DNA of 64,000 nt from CAIKMD01 sp963702925 (GCA_963702925.1 OY969771.1:3038001-3102000); one strand, 5' to 3'. Positions 35,101 through 44,740 are shown, numbered from the stretch's first letter. The notes: generated from the letters alone by a model not told the origin. Numbers and translations are program-made.

Positions 35101-36129
35101 TCACATTTTCCGCAATGATGGCAGAATCTCGCCGGCGAAGAGCGCGAGGCTCCGCATCGCCTGCGCGTGGCCGAGATTGCCGAAGGCGAGCTGGATCAGC
35201 GGATAGGTGACGCTCGATTCCGCGACGTGACGCGTCAGCTCGGCGCGTACCGTCTCGGGCGATCCGGCGATGACGCTGCCGATACGCCGCCGCGCGACCT
35301 CGTAACCCGCCGGGATGAAGATCGCCGAAAAGCCGAAACTGTGCGCCTGATGCTCGAGATTGGCATACCAGCGCTCATAAGCGGGCTGCGCCAGCTTTTC
35401 GGCCTCTTCGTCGCTGTCGGCGATGACGACCATGCGCACCGAGCCGATCGTCGCCTCGGCCGCACGTTGCGCGCGCAAAGGCAAATCCTTGGTGCGCTCC
35501 CACGCCACGCGATAAAGCTCGGCGGATTGCTTGATGCGCGCACTCGGCGCCCAGCCGGCATTCATCGCCGCGCCGAGGCCCGCGATATAGTTGCGCGTCG
35601 CGTCCGAGGACGAGCCGTACCACAGAGGCGGGAACGGCTTTTGCAGTGGCTTGATCTCGACCGGCACGTCGTAATAGCGCCAGCGCGCACCGCGATGCGT
35701 GACGCTGTCGGCGGTGAAATATTGGATCATGATCTCCATCGCCTCGCGAAAGAGATCGCGCGTCTCGTTCATGGTGATGCCGAACATCGACAATTCCCAA
35801 GGCGAGATGCCGCGGCCGATGCCGAGCTCCAACCTTCCGCCCGAAAGCTGGTCGAGCATCGCGATTTCCTCGGCGAGGATCAGCGGATTGTGGAAAGCGA
35901 GCGCATAGGCGAGCGGCCCGAGCCGGATGCGCTTGGTGCGTGCGGCCGCCGCGCCGAGAAACACCCCCGGCAGCGGTGCCATGCCCACGGGATTCCAATG
36001 ATGCTCGGCGAGGTGATAGCTATCGATGCCGAGGCGGTCGGCCGCCTCGATCAGCTGCAGCCGCTCTTCGTAGTGTTGCGTCAGCGGCGCCTCACCGCGG
36101 TCGAGATGATCGAACAGTCCCACTTTCAT
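35101..36129 (-). CDS. LLM-class flavin-dependent oxidoreductase
   Basis: This 342-residue luciferase-like TIM-barrel protein has AADRLGIDSYHLAEHHWNPVG (residues 29-49), RIRLGPLAYALAFHNPLILAEEIAMLDQLSGGRLELGIGRG and the C-terminal GSPETVRAELTRH. All are typical of FMN- or F420-dependent bacterial luciferase relatives. I chose the ATG at 36129 (MKVGLFDHLDRG) over one 14 codons upstream. It lies between the importer ATPase and CoA-transferase genes in one operon. A monooxygenase role would need reduced flavin from elsewhere; a reductase gene occurs at 53855 in another cluster. Confidence 0.9.
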   Translation of the reverse strand: MKVGLFDHLDRGEAPLTQHYEERLQLIEAADRLGIDSYHLAEHHWNPVGMAPLPGVFLGAAAARTKRIRLGPLAYALAFHNPLILAEEIAMLDQLSGGRLELGIGRGISPWELSMFGITMNETRDLFREAMEIMIQYFTADSVTHRGARWRYYDVPVEIKPLQKPFPPLWYGSSSDATRNYIAGLGAAMNAGWAPSARIKQSAELYRVAWERTKDLPLRAQRAAEATIGSVRMVVIADSDEEAEKLAQPAYERWYANLEHQAHSFGFSAIFIPAGYEVARRRIGSVIAGSPETVRAELTRHVAESSVTYPLIQLAFGNLGHAQAMRSLALFAGEILPSLRKM

Positions 36130-36233
36130 GGCGACGCCCCCACGCGCTTTCCTCCGGACGGCCTGTCCCATACCGTCGCGCGCCCACCATAGTCAGGGGC
36201 GGGAGCGCGGGCAACGCGCCGCGCCCGCGTCAT

Positions 36234-37226
36234 TTAGGCGGAGGCGGTCGCTTCGGCGCGATAGAGATGGCACTCGACCAAAGTGTCGCCGTGCCGCGTG
36301 GCCTCGGGGCGCAGCCGGGCGCAGTCCGGCATTTCCTTGGGACAGCGCGGATGAAAGGTGCAGCCCGTAGGCGGGTCGAGCGGATTGGGGAATCCCGGGC
36401 CCAAGGCGAATTCCGGCAGCCCGCGTTGCGGCTCAGGCGTCAGCACGGATTCGAGCAAGGTGCTGGTATAGGGATGCCGCGGGTTCGCGAAAATTTCCGC
36501 GGTCGGGCCGGTCTCGATCACGCGCCCGAGATACATCACCGCGACCCGGTCGGCCATGTGCTCGACCACGGCAAGGTTGTGGCTCACGATCACGAAAGTG
36601 AGGTTGAGCTCGCGGCGCAAATCCTGCAGCAGGTTGAGGATTTGCGCCTGCACCGACACGTCGAGCGCCGAGGTCGGCTCGTCGCAGATGACGATTTCGG
36701 GATTCATCGCCAAGGCGCGCGCGATCGCGACGCGTTGGCGCTGGCCGCCGGAAAGCTGGCTCGGATAAACATAGAGCAGCCGCCGCGGCAGGCCGACCAG
36801 CTCCATCAGCTCCTCGACCCGTTGCCGCCGCTCTGCCGCCGTGCCGATGCCGTGCACGTCGAGCGGCAAAGCGATGATCGAGGCCAGCGGCTTCCTAGGG
36901 TTGAGCGAGGAATAGGGATCCTGGAAGACCGGCTGCACACGCCGCGCGACCTCGGCGCGGTCGATCGTCGCGATCGGTTTGCCGGCGAGACGGATCTCGC
37001 CGCTCGTCGGCGTCAGCAGGCCGAGCAGCATGCGCGACAAGGTCGTCTTGCCGCATCCCAATTCGCCGACCAGCGCGACCACCTCGCCGCGCTGGATCGC
37101 GAGATCGACGCCGTCGACCGCACGCAGCATGCGCTTGGGCGTGAACATGCCGGCGCCCAAGGCGAAGACGCGCCCGACGCCGCGGCATTCGAGCAGCGCC
37201 TCGCCGCTATCGCCGCGCGGATTCAT
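36234..37226 (-). CDS. Oligopeptide/dipeptide-type ABC ATPase (DppF/OppF-like)
   Basis: This 330-residue ATPase has Walker A VGELGCGKTTLSRM (the usual Ser of GESGCGK is Leu, which keeps the GxxxxGKT pattern), Q-loop FQDPYSSLNPR, signature LSGGQRQRVAIARALA and Walker B IVICDEPTSALDVS. The C-terminal oligopeptide-transporter domain has cysteines (CTFHPRCPKEMPDC). It is the second ATPase of the importer. Its ATG overlaps the previous gene's stop by ATGA. Imported compounds in this family include peptides, opines, glutathione and other mid-size solutes. Confidence 0.93.
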   Translation of the reverse strand: MNPRGDSGEALLECRGVGRVFALGAGMFTPKRMLRAVDGVDLAIQRGEVVALVGELGCGKTTLSRMLLGLLTPTSGEIRLAGKPIATIDRAEVARRVQPVFQDPYSSLNPRKPLASIIALPLDVHGIGTAAERRQRVEELMELVGLPRRLLYVYPSQLSGGQRQRVAIARALAMNPEIVICDEPTSALDVSVQAQILNLLQDLRRELNLTFVIVSHNLAVVEHMADRVAVMYLGRVIETGPTAEIFANPRHPYTSTLLESVLTPEPQRGLPEFALGPGFPNPLDPPTGCTFHPRCPKEMPDCARLRPEATRHGDTLVECHLYRAEATASA

Positions 37227-38263
37227 GGCGCCGCTCCGACCGGAAGCTGGGGCCGCGGCGTGACCGCCGCTGCCGGCTCGAGCAGACACCGGTAGGCGCG
37301 GCCCGGCCCTTGCGTGCGCAAGGTGACGGGCGCCGCGCCGCAAGCGGCGAAGGCGAAAGCGCAGCGATTGCGGAACTGACAGCCATCGAGCGGCCCGATC
37401 AAGGACGGCACGATGCCCGGGATCGAGCCGAGCTTGGCGCCGCGCAGAGTCTTGCCCGGGATCGGGATGCAGTCGAGCAGGCCGCGCGTATAGGGATGCA
37501 GCGGCGCGGCAAAGACTTGCTCGGCCGTGCCGGTCTCCACCACCTGGCCGGCATACATCACGATCACCCGATCGGCCATGCGCGCCACGACGCCGAGGTC
37601 GTGCGTGATCAGCACCAGCGCCATCCGGTATTCCTCCTGCAAATCCGCCAGCAGATGGAGGATTTGCGCCTGGATGGTGACGTCGAGCGCCGTGGTCGGT
37701 TCGTCGGCGATGATCAAGGCCGGCTCGCACATCAAGGTCATCGCGATCATCACGCGCTGGCGCAAGCCGCCCGAAAGCTGATGCGGATATTGCGCGAGCC
37801 GCGCGCGCGGCGCGGTGATGCCGACCTTGTGCAGCAGATGCTCGGCGCGCGCCCGCGCCGCTTTGCGGTCGCCTTTGCCGTGACGGAGGAAAATCTCTTC
37901 CATCTGGTTGCCGACCGTGTAGACCGGATTGAGCGAGGTCATTGGGTCTTGAAAGATCATGCCCATCCGGTCGCCGCGCAACGCGCCGAGCTCGGCCCGG
38001 CCCATGGCGAGCAGATCGCGCCCTTCGAGCGCCAAACGCTGGGCCTTCACCCGCGCGCGGCGCGGCAACAGCCCCATGATGCCGAGCGCGGTCATGGTCT
38101 TGCCGCAACCCGATTCGCCGACGATGCACAAGGTTTCGCCGCGCCCGACATGAAGATCGACATCGCTGACCGCGTGCAAGGTTCCGGCCGGCACGTCGAT
38201 GTCGATGGTCAGCTTCTCGACCGCGAGAACCGTTTCCGCGCCGCCGCGCGAAGGCGATCGCAC
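37223..38263 (-). CDS. Oligopeptide/dipeptide-type ABC ATPase (DppD/OppD-like)
   Basis: This 346-residue ATPase has Walker A VGESGCGKTMTALGIMGLL, FQDPMTSLNPVYTVGNQMEE, signature LSGGLRQRVMIAMTLM, Walker B LIIADEPTTALDVT, the switch His in ITHDLGVVARMAD, and the C-terminal Cys-bearing segment CQFRNRCAFAFAACG. The start is not certain: GTG at 38263 is taken, but a TTG at 38275 overlapping the permease stop (TTGA) is equally possible. It is third in the dppBCDF-like order. Confidence 0.92.
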   Translation of the reverse strand: MRSPSRGGAETVLAVEKLTIDIDVPAGTLHAVSDVDLHVGRGETLCIVGESGCGKTMTALGIMGLLPRRARVKAQRLALEGRDLLAMGRAELGALRGDRMGMIFQDPMTSLNPVYTVGNQMEEIFLRHGKGDRKAARARAEHLLHKVGITAPRARLAQYPHQLSGGLRQRVMIAMTLMCEPALIIADEPTTALDVTIQAQILHLLADLQEEYRMALVLITHDLGVVARMADRVIVMYAGQVVETGTAEQVFAAPLHPYTRGLLDCIPIPGKTLRGAKLGSIPGIVPSLIGPLDGCQFRNRCAFAFAACGAAPVTLRTQGPGRAYRCLLEPAAAVTPRPQLPVGAAP

Positions 38264-38271
38264 TCGCTCGA

Positions 38272-39201
38272 TCAATTGCGGCCTTCCGGCGCGGTGATGT
38301 CGCGCAACCCGTCGCCCAGCATGTTGATGGCGATCACCAGGACGAAGATCGCCGTGCCGGGAATCGCGACAAGATAAGGCTGGAAGAACATGAAATTCCG
38401 GCCTTCGGAAATCATCAGCCCCCAGGACGGCGTCGGCGGCCTGATGCCGAGGCCGAGAAAGGACAAGGCCGCCTCGACCAGGATCGCGCTCGCCATTTCG
38501 AGCGAGGCGATGACGATGATGTGGTTCATCACATTGGGCAGGATCTCGCCCAGGATGATGCGCGCATGCGAGGCGCCGACCGCTTGGGCGGCGGTCACGT
38601 AATCGCAGACGCGAATTTGCTGCGTCACGCTGCGCGTCACCACGGCGAAGCGGTCCCAGAACAGGAAGCCCAGAACCGTCACGACCACCGCGACCGAGCC
38701 GCCGAATACTGCGATCAGCGACAGCGCCACCAGAACGCCCGGCATGGCGAGCTTCACGTTGACGAGATACATCACCGCCGAATCGATGAGCCCGCCGAAA
38801 TACCCGCCGATCAGCCCGAGGCTGGTGCCGATCAGGCCGGCGATCGCCACCGCGCCGAAACCGACCGTCAGCGAGATGCGCGCGCCATAAATCAGCCGCG
38901 TCAGGTAATCGCGCCCAAGCCCGTCCGTGCCGAGCACATGCGCCCAGCTCCCTTTGTCGCTCCACACCGGCGGGATGAGGCGTTGCGTTAGATCCTGCCC
39001 GAACGGATCGTAGCTCGTCAGCAAGGGCGCGCAGATGGCGACGAAGATCGTTGCGAGCATGATCGCGCTGCCAAAGAGAAAGCCCGGATGGGTCAAGGCG
39101 CGGCGGCGCATCACCGCGCGCGGCGAGGGCGCTTCGAACTCGATGCTCGATGTTGTGCGGGGAAGGGGCAGGGCGGCGCGGTCGCGTTCGATCGAGGTCA
39201 T
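38272..39201 (-). CDS. Peptide-type ABC permease (DppC/OppC-like)
   Basis: The 309-residue protein has an N-terminal helix (GFLFGSAIMLATIFVAICAPLLTSYDP) typical of the OppC N-terminal domain. The HVLGTDGLGRDYLTRLIYGARISLTVG motif follows, then five more helices with the cytoplasmic loop DYVTAAQAVGASHARIILGEILPNVMNHI that docks the ATPase. It follows the DppB-like gene by 10 bases. It forms the transmembrane pore with that protein. Confidence 0.94.
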   Translation of the reverse strand: MTSIERDRAALPLPRTTSSIEFEAPSPRAVMRRRALTHPGFLFGSAIMLATIFVAICAPLLTSYDPFGQDLTQRLIPPVWSDKGSWAHVLGTDGLGRDYLTRLIYGARISLTVGFGAVAIAGLIGTSLGLIGGYFGGLIDSAVMYLVNVKLAMPGVLVALSLIAVFGGSVAVVVTVLGFLFWDRFAVVTRSVTQQIRVCDYVTAAQAVGASHARIILGEILPNVMNHIIVIASLEMASAILVEAALSFLGLGIRPPTPSWGLMISEGRNFMFFQPYLVAIPGTAIFVLVIAINMLGDGLRDITAPEGRN

Positions 39202-39211
39202 CGCCGCCGCC

Positions 39212-40129
39212 TCACCCGAGCCTGATGCGCGGATCGAGATAGGCGTTGATCAAATCCGACAGCAAGGTCAGGAAAATATAGGCGAAGGAGACGAAGACGA
39301 TGATCGACTGCACCACCGGAAAATCGGTCCGCAGGATCGATTGGAAGGCGAGGAAGCCGATGCCGTTGAGCGCAAACACCAATTCGACGATGACCGAGCC
39401 GCCGAGGAGAAAGCCGAGCGACACCGCGCTCAGCGATACCACGGGCAGAATCGCGTTGCGCAGCGCGTGCTTGAAGAGGATCGCGCCGCTGGCGAGACCC
39501 TTGGCGCGCGCCGTGCGGATATAATCGGAATCGAGCGCATCGAGCATGCCGGTGCGCGTCAGGCGCATGATCGCCGGCATCACCGAGGTTCCGAGGGTGA
39601 TCGTCGGCAGCACGAAATTCGAGAAATGCTCCGAGCCCGAAATCGGCAGCCAGCGCAAGGTCACGCCGAAAACGATGATGAGGATCAGGCCGAACCAGAA
39701 ATTGGGCATGGCCTGGCCGAAGACCGACAGGCTCAGCGCGGCACGATCGAGCCAGCTATTGGGTTTCGTGGCCGCGACCACGCCGAGCGGGATCGCGATT
39801 GCGAGCGCGAAGACCAGCGATAGGAACGACAACTCGGCGGTCACGCCGATCCGCTCGGCGATCAGCGCGGTGACCGGCTTGCTGTCGAAGAGCGAGCGGC
39901 CGAGATCGCCGTGAAGCGCCTTGCCGGCCCAATCGAGATATTGAATGTAGAGCGGACGATCGAGACCGTAGAGATGCGCGACCTGAGCGATCTGCTCCGG
40001 CTTGGCGGTGTCGCCCGCGAGCGCCGAGGCGAGATCGCCGGAAAGGCGCAGCAGCCCGAATCCGATGATCGACACCGTCAACGAGACGAGTACGGCAATT
40101 GTCGCCCGATGGATCAGGAAACGGATCAT
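39212..40129 (-). CDS. Peptide-type ABC permease (DppB/OppB-like)
   Basis: The 305-residue, six-helix protein reads RFLIHRATIAVLVSLTVSIIGFGLLRLSGDLA at the N-terminus and has the conserved loop DYIRTARAKGLASGAILFKHALRNAILPVVSL. These are family hallmarks. It is the first gene of the minus-strand operon and faces the tandem solute-binding-protein genes across a 350-base divergent control region. Importer parts and binding proteins are thus split over two divergent operons. Confidence 0.94.
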   Translation of the reverse strand: MIRFLIHRATIAVLVSLTVSIIGFGLLRLSGDLASALAGDTAKPEQIAQVAHLYGLDRPLYIQYLDWAGKALHGDLGRSLFDSKPVTALIAERIGVTAELSFLSLVFALAIAIPLGVVAATKPNSWLDRAALSLSVFGQAMPNFWFGLILIIVFGVTLRWLPISGSEHFSNFVLPTITLGTSVMPAIMRLTRTGMLDALDSDYIRTARAKGLASGAILFKHALRNAILPVVSLSAVSLGFLLGGSVIVELVFALNGIGFLAFQSILRTDFPVVQSIIVFVSFAYIFLTLLSDLINAYLDPRIRLG

Positions 40130-40479
40130 CGCAACCCTTCCCGACTTGGCCGACGGCCGTGCCGCTTATGCGGGCATCAGCCGTCGAATGTCTCCCTGTC
40201 GCGGTCCAGCGGCCTCCCGAAGCCCGAGCATGGGCGGCGCGCTTGGTTTTCCCGCGTCTTGGCGAGAGCCTAGCATCGCGCCCGGCGCTTTGAAACCGGC
40301 ATCTGCGCCGCTGCTTTCCCACGCCGCGCCCATGCGTTCGCGAAACCCGGCGATCGATGGGGGCGAGGTGGGCATGGCGCGCTGCGGCGCCAGCGATCTT
40401 GTCCCGATCGCGCTTGCGGTCCCCGCGGTTCTGGCCGAAACTTGTCCGATAAATAAGAAAGACGATTGGGGAGGCGACA
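40130..40479. promoter_or_regulatory. 350-base divergent control region between importer and binding-protein operons
   Basis: No gene is supported here. Just before 40480 there is a strong ribosome-binding site (GGGGAGG) and an AT-rich patch (GATAAATAAGAAAGAC, about 40450-40465) that may hold a -10 element for the plus-strand operon. I see no convincing -35 partner and no long inverted repeat. Promoters for both operons must lie here. Confidence 0.5.
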
Positions 40480-42015
40480 ATGTCCAAGCTGTTGGCGGGG
40501 ATTCTCGGAATCATTGCGGCTTGCGCGATGGCGGTGCCGCCGGCTTCGGCCAACAAAGCCGATGACACGCTGCGCATCGCGGTCACCGATTGGTGGAGCA
40601 CGCTCGATCCCTATCAGTTCCCGTTGGACGAGGCCGCCGTCTTCTACAAGACGGTCTACGAGACCTTGATCGGCTATGACGAGCGCGCGCATAAATTCGT
40701 GCCGCGGCTCGCCAAGTCCTGGAAGATGGTCGACGACCACACGATCGAGTTCCAGCTGCGCGACGACGTGAAATTTCACAACGGCGACAAGTTCGACGCC
40801 GACGACGTCATCGGCACGATCAGCTACATCACCGATCCGAACGTGACGATCCGCTTCAAGGATCTCTATACCGTCGTCGATCACGTCGAAAAGCTCGGGC
40901 CCTACACCCTGCGCATCGTGATGAAAAAGCCCTTTGCGACTGAGCTCGAAACCTTCGCCTACCGGTTTTACATTCTCGACGCAAAGGTATTGGCCAAGCT
41001 CGACAACAAGGCCGATTACGGAAGGCAGGGCGCGGTCGCGACCGGACCCTACAAGGTCGTGTCGCTCGATCAGCAGAAGATGGTGTTGGAGCGCTTCGAC
41101 GATTACTACGACAAGACCGGCCCGTACCAGGCGCATATGAAGCGGGTCGTCGTCACGCCGATGCCGGATCGCCAGACGCAGATCGCGCAGTTCATCACCG
41201 GCAATATCGATCTCATCCGCAGCCCCACCGCCGATACGGCGCGCGAGCTGGCGAAGATGCCCGACACGCGCGTGACCAACATGCATAACGGCTTGCTGAG
41301 CTATATCACGCTCGACGCGATGGGCCGGTCCGACAACAAGGTGATGACCGATCAGCGCGTGCGCAAAGCCTTCATGGAGGCGATCGACCGCAAGGAGCTG
41401 GCGAAGACCGTGATCCCCGGCGGCGAGATCGCCGAGATTCTCGACGGGATTTGCATCCCGGCCAATGTCGCTTGCGCCTCCTCGACCAGCCCCGTGGCTT
41501 ATAACCCCGAGGACGCCAAGAAGCTTTTGGCCGAAGCCGGCTATCCGAACGGCTTCGATCTCGAATTCGACGTGCACGAGCCGATCAAGGAGATCGGCGA
41601 GGCGATCGCCGGCATGGTGCGCAAGGTCGGCATCCGCGCGAGCGTGCGGCCTTTGCCGCTGGCGCTCTATGTGCGGATGCGCGGCGAAGGCAAGTTCACG
41701 GCGTTCCTGGGCTTCTATCCGACCAATGCGCAGCCCGACATGGACAATCTCTTCGACTTTTTCTTCGACGGCAATCGCGACTATTGGAACGACCCGGTCA
41801 TTCAGGCTCAGCAAAAGGCCGGCGCTCTCGAATTCGACGAGGCGAAACGCGCCGAAATCTACAAAAAGGGTGTCGATCAGGTGAACAAGATGAACTACAT
41901 CCTGCCGGTCGCCGATCTGCCGGGCGTGTTCGTCCACACCAAGGATGTGCGCGTCGGCGAAAACCATCTAAGCCCGATCGACACGCAAGTCTGCGATTAC
42001 TACTGGGCGAATTGA
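40480..42015 (+). CDS. Peptide-type ABC solute-binding protein, copy 1 (SBP_bac_5)
   Basis: The 511-residue protein has a signal peptide (MSKLLAGILGIIAACAMA, cleavage before about NKADD). The family-5 binding-protein core includes DTLRIAVTDWWSTLDPYQFPLDEAAVFYKTVYETLIGYD, FHNGDKFDADDVIGTI and RVRKAFMEAIDRKEL. It is the ligand receptor for the divergent DppBCDF-like importer. The next gene encodes a clear paralogue, even at DNA level, so a tandem duplication took place. The ligand is unknown; neighbouring catabolic genes suggest a carboxylic acid or amide rather than a peptide. Confidence 0.94.
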   Translation: MSKLLAGILGIIAACAMAVPPASANKADDTLRIAVTDWWSTLDPYQFPLDEAAVFYKTVYETLIGYDERAHKFVPRLAKSWKMVDDHTIEFQLRDDVKFHNGDKFDADDVIGTISYITDPNVTIRFKDLYTVVDHVEKLGPYTLRIVMKKPFATELETFAYRFYILDAKVLAKLDNKADYGRQGAVATGPYKVVSLDQQKMVLERFDDYYDKTGPYQAHMKRVVVTPMPDRQTQIAQFITGNIDLIRSPTADTARELAKMPDTRVTNMHNGLLSYITLDAMGRSDNKVMTDQRVRKAFMEAIDRKELAKTVIPGGEIAEILDGICIPANVACASSTSPVAYNPEDAKKLLAEAGYPNGFDLEFDVHEPIKEIGEAIAGMVRKVGIRASVRPLPLALYVRMRGEGKFTAFLGFYPTNAQPDMDNLFDFFFDGNRDYWNDPVIQAQQKAGALEFDEAKRAEIYKKGVDQVNKMNYILPVADLPGVFVHTKDVRVGENHLSPIDTQVCDYYWAN

Positions 42016-42026
42016 GGCGGCGCGCT

Positions 42027-43580
42027 ATGAAGACGGCGGCACGCCAATGCCGGCTCGAAAGGCTCTTCCTCCTCGCGGCCCTTATCTTCGCCGCGGCGCC
42101 GGCCTGGGCGGGCAAGGCCGACGACACGCTGCGGATCGCGGTCACGGATTGGTGGAGCACGCTCGATCCCTATCAGTTTCCGCTCGACGAAGCGGCGGTG
42201 TTCTACCAGACGGTTTACGAAACCCTGGCAAGCTATGACGAGCGTGCGCAGAAATACGTGCCGCGTCTCGCCAAATCCTGGACGCGTATCGACGACCGCA
42301 CGCTCGAATTCGTTTTGCGCGGCGACGTGAAATTCCACAACGGCGACAAATTCGACGCCGACGACGTGGTCGCGACGGTCAACTACGCGATCGATCCCGC
42401 CATTCCGATGCGCCACAAGGAAATGTATGACTGGGTGGAGAAGGCCGAGAAGACCGGGCCTTACACCGTGCGCATCACCGCCAAGCATCCCAACCCGGTC
42501 GATCTCCAGACCATCGCCTATCAATTCTACATTCTCGATGCGAAGGTATTGGCCAAGCTCGACAACAAGGCCGATTACGGAAGGGTCAGCCGGGTCGCGA
42601 CCGGGCCCTACAAGGTCGTGTCGCTCGACCAGGAAAAGATGGTGCTCGAACGCTTCGACGATTACTGGGGCGATTTGAACGGCCCGTTCGGCGCGCATAT
42701 GAAGCGGATCGTCGGCATGCCGATCCCCGATCGGCAGACGCAGATCGCGCAATTCCTCACCGGTAATATCGACGTCATCCGCAATGCCAGCGCCGATACG
42801 GCGCGCGAGTTGGCGAAGGTGCCCGGCACCGAGGTCACGCCGATGCATGACGGGCAGCTCATGTACATCACGCTCGATGCTTTGGGGCGATCCGACAACA
42901 AGGTGATGACGGATCAGCGCGTGCGCAAAGCCTTCATGATGGCGATCGACCGCAAGGCGCTGACGAAAAGCGTCATCCCGGGCGGCGACATCGCCGACAT
43001 TCTCGACGGGATTTGCGTCGCGGGCGTCGTCGGCTGCGCGTCATCGACCAAGCCGCCGGATTTCGACCCCGACGGCGCCAAGAAGCTGCTGGCGGAGGCC
43101 GGTTATGCCGGTGGCTTCGATCTCGAGCTCGACGTGCACGAGCCGATCAAGGAGATCGGCGAGGCGATTGCCGGCATGGTGCGCAAGGTCGGGATCCGCG
43201 CCAGCCTGCGCTCCTTGCCGTCCTCGCTTTATGTGCGGCTGCGCGGCGAGGGCAAGTTTACCGCCTTTATCGGCTATCGGCCGACCAATGCCAGGCCTGA
43301 CATGGACGATCTCTTCGACTTCTTCTTCAACGGCAACCGCGACTATTGGAACGACCCGGTGCTGAAGGAAGTTCAGAAAGCAGGCGCCGCGGAGTTCGAT
43401 GCCGAGAAACGGGTCGAAATTTATCGCCGCGGCATCGACCAGGTGAACAAGATGAATGACATCCTCCCGCTCACGGATCTGCCGATGGTGTTCGTTCATA
43501 CCAAGGACGTCCGCATCACCGCCGACCCGTTGAGCCCGATCGACAACCACATCCGCGATTTCTATTGGAGCAAGCAATGA
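42027..43580 (+). CDS. Peptide-type ABC solute-binding protein, copy 2 (SBP_bac_5)
   Basis: The 517-residue paralogue of the preceding gene has signal peptide RLFLLAALIFAAAPAWA. The mature core again starts GKADDTLRIAVTDWWSTLDPYQ and keeps FHNGDKFDADDVVATV and DQRVRKAFMMAIDRKAL. Long identical stretches, such as YILDAKVLAKLDNKADYGR, occur in both copies. Differences cluster in the ligand-binding lobes, so the pair may widen the substrate range of one importer. Its stop overlaps the MetE-like gene start as ATGA. Confidence 0.94.
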   Translation: MKTAARQCRLERLFLLAALIFAAAPAWAGKADDTLRIAVTDWWSTLDPYQFPLDEAAVFYQTVYETLASYDERAQKYVPRLAKSWTRIDDRTLEFVLRGDVKFHNGDKFDADDVVATVNYAIDPAIPMRHKEMYDWVEKAEKTGPYTVRITAKHPNPVDLQTIAYQFYILDAKVLAKLDNKADYGRVSRVATGPYKVVSLDQEKMVLERFDDYWGDLNGPFGAHMKRIVGMPIPDRQTQIAQFLTGNIDVIRNASADTARELAKVPGTEVTPMHDGQLMYITLDALGRSDNKVMTDQRVRKAFMMAIDRKALTKSVIPGGDIADILDGICVAGVVGCASSTKPPDFDPDGAKKLLAEAGYAGGFDLELDVHEPIKEIGEAIAGMVRKVGIRASLRSLPSSLYVRLRGEGKFTAFIGYRPTNARPDMDDLFDFFFNGNRDYWNDPVLKEVQKAGAAEFDAEKRVEIYRRGIDQVNKMNDILPLTDLPMVFVHTKDVRITADPLSPIDNHIRDFYWSKQ

Positions 43581-44740
43581 TCCGCAGCACCGATCGCATT
43601 CTTACCACCCATGCCGGCGCCTTGCCGCGACCCGCCGATCTGCGCGAGATGGTGCTGGCGAAATCGCGCGGCCAGCCCGTCGATGCGGCGGCGCTCGAAG
43701 CGCGTCTCAAAACCGCCGTGGCCGAGATCGTGAAGCGCCAGGTCGCCTGCGGCCTCGACAGCATCAATGACGGCGAGCTGTCGAAATCGAACTTCACCGA
43801 TTATGTCCGCGCGCGCATTGCCGGCTATGAGGACCGGCCGGCCGATGCGCGGCGGCGGCTCGAGATCACCGCGCGCGACCGCACCAAATTTCCCGATTAT
43901 TTCGAGGCGACATCCAATCCGCGTGCGCGGCTGCAAAGCACCAGCTCCACGCGCCCGGTCTGCGTCGAAAAGCTGCGCTATATCGGCGCCGCCGATTTGA
44001 AGCGCGATGTCGAGAACTTCAAGGCGGCGCTCACCGGCGTCACGGTTGCCGAATCTTACCTGCCTGCCAACACGCCGGGCACGATCGAGCATTGGATGGC
44101 CAACGAGCATTACAAGAACGAAGAGGAATTCGTCTTCGCCATCGCCGACGCGATGCATGAGGAATACCAGGGCATCGTCGATGCCGGCTTCCAGCTCCAG
44201 ATCGACGATCCGGATTTGCCGGATGGCTGGAACTGCCTGCCCAACATGAATGTCGCCGATTATCGCCGTTACGCCATGCTTCGCGTCGAGGCGCTCAACC
44301 ACGCGCTGCGCGGCATCCCGAAGGAGAAGGTCCGGCTGCATGTCTGCTGGGGCAGCTTCCACGGGCCGCATCACGACGACATTCCCTTGAAGGACATCGC
44401 CGACATCATCTTCCGCGTCAATGCCAGCTCCTATTCGATCGAGGCCTCGAATCCCTGCCACGAGCATGAATGGCGCGTGTTCGAGACGGTGAAGCTGCCG
44501 GAAGGCGCGACTCTGGTGCCGGGCGTGATCGGCCATTACTCGGATTTCATCGAGCATCCCGATCTCGTGGCCGAACGGCTGGTGCGTTACGCCAAGCTCG
44601 TCGGCCGCGAGAACGTGCTTGCCGGCACGGATTGCGGCATCGGCACGCGGGTCGGCCATCCCTCGATATGCTGGGCAAAGTTCGAAGCGATGGTCGAAGG
44701 CGCGCGGCGGGCCACCAAGATTCTGTGGGGCCGCGCCTAA
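43577..44740 (+). CDS. MetE C-terminal-domain-like methyltransferase
   Basis: The 387-residue protein is a stand-alone MetE catalytic-barrel relative, distinct from the one at 5637. Zinc ligands are in place: H255 and C257 (RLHVCWGSFHGPH), E289 (YSIEASNPC) and C353 (AGTDCGIGTR). The N-terminal TTHAGALPRPADL and DSINDGELSKSNFTDYV are conserved in this subfamily, which often sits in catabolic operons. It may move or remove a methyl or alkyl group from a thiol, thioether or related group on the imported compound. It is coupled by ATGA to the binding-protein gene. Confidence 0.88.
   Translation: MIRSTDRILTTHAGALPRPADLREMVLAKSRGQPVDAAALEARLKTAVAEIVKRQVACGLDSINDGELSKSNFTDYVRARIAGYEDRPADARRRLEITARDRTKFPDYFEATSNPRARLQSTSSTRPVCVEKLRYIGAADLKRDVENFKAALTGVTVAESYLPANTPGTIEHWMANEHYKNEEEFVFAIADAMHEEYQGIVDAGFQLQIDDPDLPDGWNCLPNMNVADYRRYAMLRVEALNHALRGIPKEKVRLHVCWGSFHGPHHDDIPLKDIADIIFRVNASSYSIEASNPCHEHEWRVFETVKLPEGATLVPGVIGHYSDFIEHPDLVAERLVRYAKLVGRENVLAGTDCGIGTRVGHPSICWAKFEAMVEGARRATKILWGRA

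Noticed and set aside
37038..37062. Inactive ATPase because of GELGCGKTT in place of GESGCGKTT
   Set aside because: The Walker A consensus GxxxxGK[ST] is still met, and signature, Q-loop and Walker B are intact, so activity is expected.
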